Shown here: positions 8,354-16,686 of the stretch, one piece after another
Position numbering within the stretch: position 1 is the stretch's first letter
How the letters are laid out: each line of letters starts with the position of its first letter
Assembly (NCBI RefSeq): GCF_037992945.1
Contig: NZ_CP150304.1
Coordinates: forward strand, 3,971,501 to 4,035,500
Origin: Peribacillus sp. FSL E2-0218
GTDB lineage: Bacteria; Bacillota; Bacilli; Bacillales; DSM-1321
Direction: 5' to 3'
Length of the DNA stretch: 64,000 nucleotides
The notes under the pieces: generated by a model
Seen by the model: only the letters and a program-made list of their open reading frames with translations
What the model was told of the DNA's origin: nothing
Database searches by the model: none
Program-made: the position numbers and the translations under genes

Positions 8354-8608
8354 TTACATCAAAATCAGTTCATAAACTTCCGATAATTGAGTGACCCGCT
8401 CCGTATCACTGGACTCTTTGGCATGCTTGATTTCCTGCGGCAGGATATGATTCAGGAAACTGGCTTCTTTACCGGTAAGCACATTGATGAGATCTTCTTC
8501 TGATTGAAGATGTCCACCCTTGATTTTATTATATATGCCCTGCGCTGCAGGATTTTGATCCGTATAGTTTGACAAGATCTCACGTAAGTAACCAAGCGTA
8601 CGATCCAT
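8354..8608 (-). CDS. csgA: sigma-G-dependent sporulation protein CsgA
   Basis: 84 residues: MDRTLGYLREILSNYTDQ... with a conserved end KEASFLNHILPQEIKHAKES...LSEVYELILM. Length, start and end match the forespore-expressed small protein CsgA of Bacillus, grouped with acid-soluble spore proteins. The role is unknown. GGGGAGAGGG precedes the ATG. It is alone on its transcript. Confidence 0.8.
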   Translation of the reverse strand: MDRTLGYLREILSNYTDQNPAAQGIYNKIKGGHLQSEEDLINVLTGKEASFLNHILPQEIKHAKESSDTERVTQLSEVYELILM

Positions 8609-8658
8609 TATTCCATCCCTCTCCCCTGTTAGGTTTAAAGCTTATATATACCTTCCCC

Positions 8659-8690
8659 TATTATGGGCGGATGCATTCCTTGCTTTATTT
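8659..8690 (-). promoter_or_regulatory. possible forespore (sigma-G-like) promoter of csgA
   Basis: On the minus strand CATAATA (8659-8665) resembles a sigma-G/F -10 (CATnnTA). An AT-rich AAATAAA lies 18 bases upstream as a weak -35. The proposal rests on the -10 and on the identity of the gene. Confidence 0.3.
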
Positions 8691-8702
8691 TTCGAGTTTT
8701 AT

Positions 8703-8735
8703 AAAAAAAGGACCCATTACGCTTGGGTCCTTTTT
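8703..8735 (-). terminator. terminator of gntP-type gene 1
   Basis: AAGGACCCA/TGGGTCCTT is a 9-bp stem. On the minus strand it is followed by seven T. It lies about 70 bases past the permease stop, beyond a degenerate repeat. Confidence 0.75.
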
Positions 8736-8739
8736 CGGG

Positions 8740-8795
8740 TTCGCGCGAGTTTCGGCGCTTTACTCGCCAATTCGGACTTTTCTCGCGAGTTCATG
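8740..8795. repeat. degenerate short tandem repeat (about 20-base units)
   Basis: Three related units lie in a row: CGCGCGAGTTTCGGCGCTTT, CTCGCCAATTCGGACTTTT and CTCGCGAGTTCATGC. Each has a CTCG core and most a CGGxxCTTT tail. It resembles short intergenic repeats that I recall from Peribacillus genomes; this recollection is unverified. Confidence 0.4.
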
Positions 8796-8806
8796 CTGTG
8801 TCATCA

Positions 8807-10234
8807 TTACACGATGCCAAACCAGGTGTAGAGGGCGATGATGACGAAGACAGCGAGTGATTTGATGACAGTGATCATGAAGATGCTGCCGTATGATTGT
8901 CGATGCGTTAGTCCGGTGACGGCAAGCAGGGTGATGACGGCTCCGTTATGCGGGAGGGTATCCATGCCGCCTGATGCCATGGCGACGACGCGGTGCATCA
9001 CTTCGGGTGAGATGTTTGCCGCGGCGATGGCCTGATTGTATTTGTCGGCCATGGCGCTTAGTGCAATTCCCATTCCTCCTGAGGCGGATCCCGTTATGCC
9101 TGCGAGTGCGCTGGTGGAGACTGCACCATTGACGAGCGGATTCGAGAATACACCGGATATGCTGTCGCTGATTTTGGCGAATCCTGGGAGGGCGGCAATG
9201 ACTCCCCCGAAGCCGTACTCGGATCCTGTGTTCATGACGGCAAGCAAGGAGCCACCAATACTGGTATTGAGGCCTTCCTTCATGTTTTTCGTCACTCGTT
9301 TCCAATCATAAGCAAGGGCCGTGATGATGCCGACGACCAAGGCGATTTCAACCGCCCAGATGGCAGCGGTGGCCGCTACATCCACGGAATAGGTTTCAAG
9401 CCCGATTGCTGAAAAATCAAATCCATTCGGGTACCATTTCGGTATCGCTTTCGATAGATAATTATTCATGAGGGCCACTAATCCAAGGGGAACGAAGGCT
9501 AAAATTTGCCGTAATGCCGTTTGATTGGTTCGTAAATCCGGAGCTGGCTCGCCTTTTTCCGATTCAGCGGCCGCCTCCTTTTCCTCCGCCGTGCCATAAT
9601 AGCCTTCTCCGGCTTTCTTGGCACGCCTTTTTCTGCTTTCCAAATACGTCAAGCCGACCGATAGGACAAAAATGGCGCCTATGCTGCCAAGTAATGGAGC
9701 GGCATAAATGTCCGTACCAAAGAAGGCTGTTGGAATGACATTTTGGATTTGCGGTGTGCCGGGTAACGCATCCATCGTGAACGTGAATGCACCAAGTGCG
9801 ATGGTTGCAGGCATCAGCCTTTTCGGAATGTCGGCTTGCTTGAACAATTGAACGGCAAAAGGATAAATCGCGAACACCGCTACAAACAAGCTCACGCCGC
9901 TATAGGTTAAGATCGCACCCAAGAGGACAATCGTCAGCATCGCTTGTTTGGTCCCGATCAGGCGCACGATCGTCTTCGCAATCGATTCGGCGATTCCCGA
10001 CATTTCAATGATTTTCCCGAATATGGCCCCTAATAGGAAGACGGGAAAATAATTTTTGATGAAAATGACCATCTTTTCCATGAATACACCCGAATAGAAC
10101 GGAAGGATGTTACTCGGATCGATGAAAAAAACCGGTAAAAGTGCAAAGATGGGTGCAAATAAAATAACGGAATAACCGCGATAGGCTGCAAACATCAGCA
10201 ATCCTAACGATAGTAAAATAATCAGTAAGTCCAT
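8807..10234 (-). CDS. GntP-family permease, copy 1
   Basis: 475 residues with about 12-13 membrane helices. It has GntP-family features: FPVFLLGAIFGKIIEMSG near 61-80, FTFTMDALPGTPQIQNVIP near 148-168, and a late ASGGMDTLPHNGAVITLLAV motif. A polar loop (about 204-235) follows helix six. The family imports gluconate and other hydroxy acids by proton symport. Next to bdhA, 3-hydroxybutyrate or acetoacetate is a reasonable substrate (inference). The ATG follows AAAGGGGG. Gap to bdhA is about 130 bases and holds a terminator, so it may be transcribed separately. Confidence 0.85.
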   Translation of the reverse strand: MDLLIILLSLGLLMFAAYRGYSVILFAPIFALLPVFFIDPSNILPFYSGVFMEKMVIFIKNYFPVFLLGAIFGKIIEMSGIAESIAKTIVRLIGTKQAMLTIVLLGAILTYSGVSLFVAVFAIYPFAVQLFKQADIPKRLMPATIALGAFTFTMDALPGTPQIQNVIPTAFFGTDIYAAPLLGSIGAIFVLSVGLTYLESRKRRAKKAGEGYYGTAEEKEAAAESEKGEPAPDLRTNQTALRQILAFVPLGLVALMNNYLSKAIPKWYPNGFDFSAIGLETYSVDVAATAAIWAVEIALVVGIITALAYDWKRVTKNMKEGLNTSIGGSLLAVMNTGSEYGFGGVIAALPGFAKISDSISGVFSNPLVNGAVSTSALAGITGSASGGMGIALSAMADKYNQAIAAANISPEVMHRVVAMASGGMDTLPHNGAVITLLAVTGLTHRQSYGSIFMITVIKSLAVFVIIALYTWFGIV

Positions 10235-10297
10235 GTAAATCCCCCTTTAATCCAACTTTGAAAAATTCCCCCAAATCAGTCATATATACGCCAAAAG

Positions 10298-10338
10298 TGA
10301 ACCTCTCCGTCCATTTAAATTGGACGGAAGGGTTCACC
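10298..10338 (-). terminator. terminator between bdhA copy 2 and gntP-type gene 1
   Basis: GTGAACC and TCCGTCCA pair with TGGACGGA and GGTTCAC around ATTTAAA, with one small internal mismatch. On the minus strand TTTT follows. It may allow partial read-through into the downstream permease. Confidence 0.7.
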
Positions 10339-10362
10339 TTCAGTTGTTATACGTTATTCCTA

Positions 10363-11139
10363 TTACTGAGCTGTGTAGCCGCCATCGATGACGACAGCTT
10401 GTCCTGTTACACTTTTCGCTTTATCGCTTGCCAAGAACAATGCATAATCAGCAATTTCACTAACATCCAATAAACGTTTTTGAGGCACTAATGGAAGAAG
10501 GACTTCTGCCAATACATCCTCAAGCGGGACATTGCGTGTTTTCGCCAAGTCTGCCATTTGTCCGCGAACAAGCGGTGTATCCACATATCCAGGACATAAT
10601 GCATTGACCGTGATTCCGTGCTCTGCACCTTCAAGGGCAGCAACTTTCGTTAAACCGATCACCCCGTGTTTCGCACTGTTGTAAGCCGCTTTACCTGCGA
10701 AGCCGATGACTCCGTTAATGGAAGAAACGTTAATGATGCGTCCGAAGCCTTGTTCCTTCATGATCGGGAATACGGCTTTCGTTAGCATGAACGGTGCCGT
10801 CAGCATGATTTTGATCATCAATTCGTATTTTTCAGTCGGGAAGTCCTCGATTGGCGATACGTGCTGCAACCCGGCATTGTTGATGACGATGTCTACGGAA
10901 CCGAATGTTTCTTTAGCTTCCTTCACCATGTTTACGATATCTTCTTCTTTCGTTACATCGGCTTTGATACCGATCGATTCGAAGCCTTCCGCTTTAAGGG
11001 ATGCTGCCGCTTCCTTTACCATTTCTTCATTAATGTCGGATAGAACCACTTTCGCTCCGCTTTGAGCGAAATGTTTGCCGATTTCAAATCCAATACCGCG
11101 AGCAGAACCTGTAATGATGACGACTTTGTTTTCAACCAT
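10363..11139 (-). CDS. bdhA: 3-hydroxybutyrate dehydrogenase (SDR family), copy 2
   Basis: 258 residues, starting MVENKVVIITGSARGIGFEI. The motifs are those of copy 1 at the same positions: TGSARGIG 10-17, NNAG 87-90, Ser140, Tyr153 and Lys157, with substrate residues Gln92, Lys150 and Gln194. The last 80 or so residues differ from copy 1 at only about five sites, mostly conservative, while the N-terminal third differs more. It is flanked by two GntP permeases on the same strand, which suggests uptake and oxidation of 3-hydroxybutyrate. AGGAGG precedes the ATG. Confidence 0.88.
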   Translation of the reverse strand: MVENKVVIITGSARGIGFEIGKHFAQSGAKVVLSDINEEMVKEAAASLKAEGFESIGIKADVTKEEDIVNMVKEAKETFGSVDIVINNAGLQHVSPIEDFPTEKYELMIKIMLTAPFMLTKAVFPIMKEQGFGRIINVSSINGVIGFAGKAAYNSAKHGVIGLTKVAALEGAEHGITVNALCPGYVDTPLVRGQMADLAKTRNVPLEDVLAEVLLPLVPQKRLLDVSEIADYALFLASDKAKSVTGQAVVIDGGYTAQ

Positions 11140-11175
11140 GATAAATTTCCTCCTATTTGTTTACGTTTTTATTGA

Positions 11176-12459
11176 TTAGACGATTCCGATGGCACCCATG
11201 ATAATCCCGACGATCATCGCAATGGTCGGGATGATGAAGGCTACCATGAAAACATCCTTATATGTTTCTTTATGTGTTAAACCTGTTACCGCTAGAAGTG
11301 TTAATAGCGCGCCGTTGTTCGGGAAAATGGATGCACCTGAAGCAACTGCGGCCATTCTGTGGAATACATCCGGGCTGATTCCCGTCGATTGCGACAAGCT
11401 GTAGAACGTATCGCCAAGTGCATTAAGCGCAATACCCATACCGCCTGAAGCAGAACCTGTAATGATGGCCATGATCTGGACGGCAAGTGATTCGGCAACG
11501 AGCGGATTGCTGGAAATATTCAGCAGCCAGGAAGTGATATTATCGAATGCAGGTATGACCGCAATGACAGCGCCAAATCCAACGGCAGCACTCGTATTCA
11601 GGATCGCCATAACCGACCCTTTTGCTCCCTCGTTCACAGAGAATATGAACTTTTTATAATCCTTGATATTAATGAGCATTATGCTCAGGACCCCTAATAA
11701 TAAGGCATAAATCGGCTCTAATTTCACAACATTAAGTAATAGGACAACGATCAGAAGTGGAACCAAAGACAAGATCCAATTAGGGATTTTTTCGTCCTCG
11801 GCTGAAGCCGTGACCGAGTCGTCTGTTGCGATGAAGCCTTCTCCCTTGGCGGAAAGTGATTTTTCCCTATAAGATAACCAGAAATACCCGCCAACGGCCA
11901 TGATCAATGAAGTGACGATCCCGATGATCATCCCCGAAGTTGGGGTCGTGTGGAAATATTCCATCGGTATCAGGTTTTGAATTTGCGGTGTACCCGGTAT
12001 GGCTGTCATCGTGAACGTGAATGCCCCAAGCGCGAAAGTCGGAACAAGCAGCCTTCTCGTAACATTGGCTTCTTTAAAGAGAGCCAGCGCAATCGGATAA
12101 ACGGCAAACACGACGACAAATAAGCTAACGCCGCCATATGTCAATAAAGCGGAAGCGATCAATACACCCAGAATCGCCCTCTTTTTACCGATGATTTGTG
12201 TTACCTTCTTGGCGACGGATTTCGCTGCGCCCGTTTCTTCCATTAACTTCCCGAATATCGCTCCGAGTAAGAAGATCGGGAACCATTTCTGAACGAAACC
12301 GACCAATCCGGTCATATATGTGCCCGTATACGTATCGAATACATTCAATCCGCTCATTAATGCGACTACTCCAGCAACCAATGGTGCTACCCAAATAATG
12401 GACCATCCCAAATAGGCTAAAGCCATCAGCAATACTAAGCCAACAATGATACTTAACAC
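11176..12459 (-). CDS. GntP-family permease, copy 2
   Basis: 427 residues and about 12 membrane helices. It is a shorter relative of the permease at 8807, sharing FPIFLLGAIFGKLMEETGAA, TYGGVSLFVVVFAVYPIA, AIPGTPQIQNLIP and SASGGMGIALNALGD. It probably imports 3-hydroxybutyrate or a related short hydroxy acid by proton symport (inference from the bdhA neighbour 36 bases downstream). The start is GTG (12459) after AGAGGTGG. Divergent from a LysR regulator that is the likely controller. Confidence 0.85.
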   Translation of the reverse strand: MLSIIVGLVLLMALAYLGWSIIWVAPLVAGVVALMSGLNVFDTYTGTYMTGLVGFVQKWFPIFLLGAIFGKLMEETGAAKSVAKKVTQIIGKKRAILGVLIASALLTYGGVSLFVVVFAVYPIALALFKEANVTRRLLVPTFALGAFTFTMTAIPGTPQIQNLIPMEYFHTTPTSGMIIGIVTSLIMAVGGYFWLSYREKSLSAKGEGFIATDDSVTASAEDEKIPNWILSLVPLLIVVLLLNVVKLEPIYALLLGVLSIMLINIKDYKKFIFSVNEGAKGSVMAILNTSAAVGFGAVIAVIPAFDNITSWLLNISSNPLVAESLAVQIMAIITGSASGGMGIALNALGDTFYSLSQSTGISPDVFHRMAAVASGASIFPNNGALLTLLAVTGLTHKETYKDVFMVAFIIPTIAMIVGIIMGAIGIV

Positions 12460-12869
12460 ACGGAACCACCTCTTTTCATGGTGATATCAATCATTTTGCT
12501 TTCCATCCCAGTTCCCCCTTGATGTGTAAATCTCTCTCGGCTGAAAACTTCAGCCTCTACCCCATAAAGAATTGTAAACATGATCTATCAGGACACTCTC
12601 TTTTATTATGCCAAGATAATTTAAAGCCATTCCTTGACCGTATTCCGAAAAAGATGAATAAGCCAAGCAATAAGTAAGGAATATATCTACTAACAAAGAA
12701 TGCAAGCTTGTTTTGGATCCTTTTAGAAAAGAGAATGTTTTTTTGATATAGGGTAATATATACTTGCTTTTTTTATCTTCATATAGTTTACATCCACTTA
12801 ATTTATAAGTAAAATGAATAAAAAGAATACAATCCATGCCAAATGCGAATAAATAGGAGCGAGAGAGAT
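12460..12869. promoter_or_regulatory. divergent control region, gntP-bdhA operon / LysR gene
   Basis: A 410-base non-coding gap. It contains a 7-bp inverted repeat, GGCTGAA-AAC-TTCAGCC (12539-12555), a plausible LysR operator or hairpin about 80 bases upstream of the permease start. The rest is AT-rich. A 95-codon minus-strand frame (12550-12837) lacks a ribosome site and a recognisable fold, and was not called. Confidence 0.45.
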
Positions 12870-13793
12870 ATGGAATTCCGAGACTTAAAATCCTTCATGG
12901 AGGTAGCCCTTCACAAGAGCTTTACAAATGCCGCGGCCCAATCTTATTTAACCCAGCCTTCCTTGAGTAAAGCTGTCAAAAAACTAGAGGAAGAACTGCG
13001 TGTCGAGCTATTCGACCGTTCTACGAGACACCTCCGCCTTACCGATGCCGGTCAAATCGTCTATCAGCAAAGCCAAAAAGCCTTCGCGGCATTATCGGAA
13101 TTGAACGTGCTCCTCGATGACCTGAGGGACATTACGACCGGCGAGGTGAAAATTGACATCCCTCCGCTGATCGGCACCTTGTTTTTCCCGGAAATTGCCC
13201 GCAGCTTTCAGGAACGCTATCCGAAGGTTTCCCTTCAGTTGGTGGAGCTTGGAGCCAAGCTGATCGGCAAGCTTGTCGAAGATGGCGAAATTGATCTCGG
13301 CATCGTCGTATTGCCAGCCAGTGATGCAACCTTCCATATCTCCCCCTTCATTGAAGACGAATTCGTCTTATTCCTTCATGAAGAACACAGACTTGCGCAG
13401 CAACCCGCTGTCTCTTTAGCTGAACTGAAAGATGAGAAATTCATCCTCTTTTCAGAAGACTTCACCCTGCATGACTACATCATTCAGGCGTGTGAAAAGG
13501 ATGGCTTCACCCCGGACATTTCATACCAAAGCTCACAATGGGATTTGATCATCGAGCTCGTCTCATCCAAGCTGGGCATCACCCTCCTGCCCAGATCGAT
13601 CTATCGTAAGCAAAACAATGAAAATGTGACAATCAAGCCGCTAAAACACTCGAATCTTTATTGGAAACTTGGGATCATCACCAAAAAAGACGCCTACCAA
13701 TCCTACGCGTTGAAAGAGTTATTGAAGCTGCTGGAGGAAGGGATTCATTTCGTGCAGTGCGACAATCATCCAAATGAAAAGGAAAAGCAGTGA
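12870..13793 (+). CDS. LysR-family transcriptional regulator
   Basis: 307 residues. The N-terminal winged helix-turn-helix is clear: MEFRDLKSFMEVALHKSFTN, then AAAQSYLTQPSLSKAVKKLE (about 21-40) and ELFDRSTRHLRLTDAG. The effector domain (about 90-295) contains IDIPPLIGTLFFPEIARSF and DLGIVVLP, resembling the YwbI/CidR branch that senses small organic acids. It reads away from the gntP-bdhA operon, so control of that operon by a hydroxy acid is the simplest idea. The ATG at 12870 is chosen because AGGAGC lies 9 bases upstream; the earlier ATG has none. Confidence 0.85.
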   Translation: MEFRDLKSFMEVALHKSFTNAAAQSYLTQPSLSKAVKKLEEELRVELFDRSTRHLRLTDAGQIVYQQSQKAFAALSELNVLLDDLRDITTGEVKIDIPPLIGTLFFPEIARSFQERYPKVSLQLVELGAKLIGKLVEDGEIDLGIVVLPASDATFHISPFIEDEFVLFLHEEHRLAQQPAVSLAELKDEKFILFSEDFTLHDYIIQACEKDGFTPDISYQSSQWDLIIELVSSKLGITLLPRSIYRKQNNENVTIKPLKHSNLYWKLGIITKKDAYQSYALKELLKLLEEGIHFVQCDNHPNEKEKQ

Positions 13794-13818
13794 AATTTAC
13801 GAAATTCACTGCTTTTTT
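13783..13818 (+). terminator. terminator of the LysR gene, overlapping its stop codon
   Basis: AAAAGCAGTGAA and TTCACTGCTTTT form a 12-bp stem and TTTTTT follows. The stop codon TGA lies inside the left arm. Confidence 0.8.
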
Positions 13819-13881
13819 GCATGTATGGAGGCTTTCATCATAAGATGAACAGATTGATTCGATTCCTAAGGAGACTGGCTT

Positions 13882-14805
13882 ATGAAGGCAATGGTATGCA
13901 CCAAATATGGTTCACCCGATGTACTGGAGCTCCAGGAGGTGGCAAAACCCACACCGAAGGACAATGAAATCCTCGTAAAGATACATGCGACTACAGTTGC
14001 CTCAGGAGACATAAGAGTCCGCCGTTTCCATAGCCCTTTCTTGCTTTGGCTCCCGATGCGGATCTTCCTGGGACTTACAAGGCCGCGCAAAGCCATCCTC
14101 GGCGTGGAGCTGGCCGGGGAAGTGGTTGAAACGGGAGCGAAGGTGAAAAAATTCAAAAACGGCGACGCGATTTTTGCGATGACAGGCATGAATTTTGGCG
14201 CTTATGCCGAATACACATGCTTGCCTGAGGATGGGGCCGTGGCCATGAAACCGGCCAACCTTTCCTATCAGGAGGCGGCCGCCCTCTCATTCGGAGGAAC
14301 GACAGCGCTGCATTTTTTTCGAAAAGGACAAATCGAGGCTGGACAAAAGGTGCTCATCTACGGTGCTTCCGGAGCTGTAGGGACTTCGGCGGTACAGCTT
14401 GCCAAAATCTTAGGCACAGAGGTTACCGGCGTATGCAGTGCCGCCAATTTTGAATGGGTGAAATCGCTTGGAGCCGATAAACTCATCGATTATACCAAAG
14501 AGGATTTCACGAAAAGCCCGGAGCGATACGATGTCATCTTTGATGCAGTCGGAAAAAGCTCCAAGGCAAGCTGCAAGAAGCTCCTAACTCCGAATGGCCG
14601 CTACGTGTCAGTCGAGGGCCAAGGAATAGCCAAAATCCTTACCGACGATTTACTCTACCTCAAAGGGCTCATCGAAACAGGAAAACTAAAACCGGTCATC
14701 GACAAATGCTACCCGTTCGAGCAAATTCCCGAAGCCCATCGCTATGTCGAAAAAGGACATAAAAAGGGAAATGTCGTGATTACAGTCGAACATGAAGGAA
14801 ATTGA
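13882..14805 (+). CDS. zinc-independent medium-chain dehydrogenase (quinone-oxidoreductase-like)
   Basis: 307 residues. The N-terminal GroES-like domain (MKAMVCTKYGSPDVLELQEV) lacks the Cys/His zinc ligands of alcohol dehydrogenases. The cofactor domain carries VLIYGASGAVGTSAVQLAK (about 152-170), the AxxGxxG pattern of NADPH quinone oxidoreductases. It probably reduces a quinone or alpha,beta-unsaturated carbonyl compound in the cytosol. Start ATG with AAGGAGACTGG upstream. Transcribed alone. Confidence 0.8.
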   Translation: MKAMVCTKYGSPDVLELQEVAKPTPKDNEILVKIHATTVASGDIRVRRFHSPFLLWLPMRIFLGLTRPRKAILGVELAGEVVETGAKVKKFKNGDAIFAMTGMNFGAYAEYTCLPEDGAVAMKPANLSYQEAAALSFGGTTALHFFRKGQIEAGQKVLIYGASGAVGTSAVQLAKILGTEVTGVCSAANFEWVKSLGADKLIDYTKEDFTKSPERYDVIFDAVGKSSKASCKKLLTPNGRYVSVEGQGIAKILTDDLLYLKGLIETGKLKPVIDKCYPFEQIPEAHRYVEKGHKKGNVVITVEHEGN

Positions 14806-14828
14806 TATAGCTCTTTTTGCAAACCTAG

Positions 14829-14859
14829 ATTAGGAAGGACTAGAATGGTCCTTTCTAAT
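14829..14859. terminator. possible shared hairpin terminator
   Basis: ATTAGGAAGGAC and GTCCTTTCTAAT pair with one bulge between two convergent genes. No good T run on either strand, so termination is uncertain. Confidence 0.4.
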
Positions 14860-14866
14860 TGTAGAG

Positions 14867-15268
14867 TTAGCAATCTTTATATAACCTTTGCACTTTTTCG
14901 GCTACTTCTTTTGGACGCACATCCAACGTTGAAAGGTCTTCTAGTTTCACCCACAACGGCTGATAGGTTCCTCTTACTCCGTTTTCCTCCGTGTACTCTT
15001 CTCCCTTTCCCTTTCCGAGAACACCTTCCTCGATATCGCCTAAGAAAAAGAATTGTACCCCATTATAATGAATGACTGACACGCATTCTTTAACCTTCAC
15101 CACCAGCCCCAATTCCTCAAAGGCTTCCCTTCTTGCCGCTGTTTGAGGCGTTTCATCTTTCTCGATGCCTCCCCCAGGGAAGACATAATAAGCAGTCCCT
15201 TCCCTATATCTTCTAATCAAGGCTACGCTATCTTTTTCCATTAAGATCATTGACCCTCTATTCCTCAC
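14867..15268 (-). CDS. Nudix hydrolase
   Basis: 133 residues. The Nudix box begins GGGIEKDETPQTAARREAFE and ends ELGL (about 33-56), with all catalytic glutamates of GX5EX7REUXEEXGU. The family hydrolyses nucleoside diphosphates linked to another group; the substrate is unknown. The start is placed at a GTG (15268) because GGGAGGG lies 4-5 bases upstream; the frame is open further to an ATG at 15304 without a ribosome site. Alone on its transcript. Confidence 0.8.
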   Translation of the reverse strand: MRNRGSMILMEKDSVALIRRYREGTAYYVFPGGGIEKDETPQTAARREAFEELGLVVKVKECVSVIHYNGVQFFFLGDIEEGVLGKGKGEEYTEENGVRGTYQPLWVKLEDLSTLDVRPKEVAEKVQRLYKDC

Positions 15269-15435
15269 ACTATCCCTCCCATTAACATAAAAGAGTACAC
15301 CCATTATATTTTTCTAACTCTTCTCACCATTACAAAAATCCTTTTTCCACTCAATGAATTTGTGAGTTTTCGAAAAAATCATACACAAAACACGAACATT
15401 ATGCAACACTATTTTATGAACGTTCACTTTTTTCA

Positions 15436-15464
15436 TTGCTATTCGATCATTCCTTTGTTATATT
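15436..15464 (+). promoter_or_regulatory. sigma-A-type promoter of the riboswitch transcript
   Basis: TTGCTA (15436-15441) and TATATT (15459-15464) are separated by 17 bases and lie about 27 bases before the aptamer. Confidence 0.6.
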
Positions 15465-15490
15465 AGCAAAGTGATAATCGTACCTATCAT

Positions 15491-15564
15491 TACTCGTATA
15501 GGCTTGGAAATATGGTCTGAGCGTTTCTACCTGGTTCCCATCTGAAAGAACTGGACTACGAGTT
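15491..15564 (+). ncRNA. purine (guanine-type) riboswitch aptamer
   Basis: The sequence follows the purine riboswitch consensus. P1 is ACTCGTA / TACGAGT. P2 is GCTTGGA / TCTGAGC with the AATATGG loop. GTTTCTACC is the conserved J2/3. P3 is CCTGGTTC / GAACTGG. The J3/1 specificity base is C (GGACTACGAG), which selects guanine or hypoxanthine; adenine aptamers carry U there. It is followed by a terminator hairpin and a purine-nucleosidase-like gene, so guanine should switch the gene off. Confidence 0.92.
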
Positions 15565-15653
15565 GAAGCATCCTCCCGCTCTTCTTATTCGAGCAGGTCA
15601 TGATTTAGCATGTTCTTCGTTTTTGCTTTATTATCCGATGCTTTGACGTTCGC

Positions 15654-15696
15654 AGCTCCAGGAGACAGGATCATTCTGCCGTTCTGGAGCTTTTTT
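15654..15696 (+). terminator. riboswitch expression-platform terminator
   Basis: AGCTCCAG and CTGGAGCT pair around a 22-base loop and are followed by TTTTTT, between the aptamer and the start codon at 15745. It lies about 90 bases after P1, so an antiterminator pairing in the linker is expected but was not resolved by eye. Confidence 0.75.
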
Positions 15697-15744
15697 CTTT
15701 CAGGCCAAACCTGCGGGTGCATCCAATATAAAGGAGAGATTACG

Positions 15745-16626
15745 ATGAGAAACATCCTGTTGAAAAAGTATTCGATAGTAGGAATCATTACATTACTGCT
15801 TGTGTCCATGGTTGCAGCTTGCAGTTCGACACCAAAAAATGAAACGGAAGAAAAAAAGGCGCAAAGGCCGATCATGGTGCAAGGTCCGATGCCGATCGAG
15901 GCTGAACATTTCGCGAAGAAATTGGAAGATGTGAAAGAAGAAAAATCAGGGGATTTCGTTTTTTATAAGGGAACTTTAGATGATTACCCTGTCATCGTCG
16001 CCAAAACGGGTAAAGGGATGGAAAATACCGCTGCCGCTACTGCCGTGGCGATTGAAAAATATAACCCCATCGCCATCATCAATCAAGGAACATCCGGAGG
16101 ACATGACCCAAGCTTAAACGTTTTTGATATTGTTTTGGGCCAAAAAACGGTAAACCTAGGTTCATTAAAGACCGCAGATAAAGCTGAAAACCAGGGCATC
16201 GATCCAACTATATGGAAGCCGATGGATCTAATGGCGTCTGAAGGAAGTGCAGGGGAAGACCCTAATGCTGAAAAACCACGCTTCTACGAGGGAGATAAGG
16301 ATTTGCTTGCGGCCGCACATGCCGTTAAGGAAACATACACAAAAGGGAAGGTTGTCGATGGCACGATCGGTTCAGCGGACGTTTGGAATAATGAAGTCGA
16401 TCGGATCAAATGGTTCCATACGAAATATGGTACATCCGTAGAAGAGATGGAAGGTGCCGCCGCTGCCCAAATCGCCAAAGCGTACGATGTGCCCTTCCTA
16501 GGGATACGGGTGCTATCCAATAATAAAGTGAATGGCGGTACATATAACCCGAATACAGCAACCGCCAATCAAGGCTATGTGTATGAAGTGGTCAAACAAT
16601 ATATCTCCACGGTTTCAAGCAAATAA
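15745..16626 (+). CDS. lipoprotein of the purine nucleoside phosphorylase / MTA-SAH nucleosidase family
   Basis: 293 residues. A signal peptide with a lipobox ending VSMVAAC (about 21-27) predicts a lipid-anchored protein on the outer face of the membrane. The remainder is the PNP_UDP fold: VIVAKTGKGMENTAAATAVA, NQGTSGGHDPSLNVFDIVLG and VEEMEGAAAAQIA, the ribose-binding Glu motif of MTA/SAH nucleosidases. Where nucleosidases have a catalytic Asp (SDxAD) this protein reads RVLSNNKVNGG, with Asn, as in trimeric 6-oxopurine phosphorylases. It may release guanine or hypoxanthine from external nucleosides (inference). RBS AAGGAGA. Controlled by the guanine riboswitch upstream. Confidence 0.82.
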   Translation: MRNILLKKYSIVGIITLLLVSMVAACSSTPKNETEEKKAQRPIMVQGPMPIEAEHFAKKLEDVKEEKSGDFVFYKGTLDDYPVIVAKTGKGMENTAAATAVAIEKYNPIAIINQGTSGGHDPSLNVFDIVLGQKTVNLGSLKTADKAENQGIDPTIWKPMDLMASEGSAGEDPNAEKPRFYEGDKDLLAAAHAVKETYTKGKVVDGTIGSADVWNNEVDRIKWFHTKYGTSVEEMEGAAAAQIAKAYDVPFLGIRVLSNNKVNGGTYNPNTATANQGYVYEVVKQYISTVSSK

Positions 16627-16638
16627 GCTCTATATGCA

Positions 16639-16672
16639 AAAGAGGCGCAGACCACTATTCTAGCGTCTCTTT
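16639..16672 (+). terminator. probable terminator
   Basis: AAAGAGGCGC pairs with GCGTCTCTTT (one G.T), but the T run is short. Confidence 0.5.
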
Positions 16673-16686
16673 CCTTGTGGTAAGCC

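Noticed and set aside
8740..8795. CRISPR array
   Set aside because: Only three degenerate adjoining units without spacers; no cas genes in the window.
12550..12837. 95-codon minus-strand frame in the gntP/LysR intergenic region
   Set aside because: No ribosome site, low-complexity composition and location in a divergent promoter region; judged non-coding.
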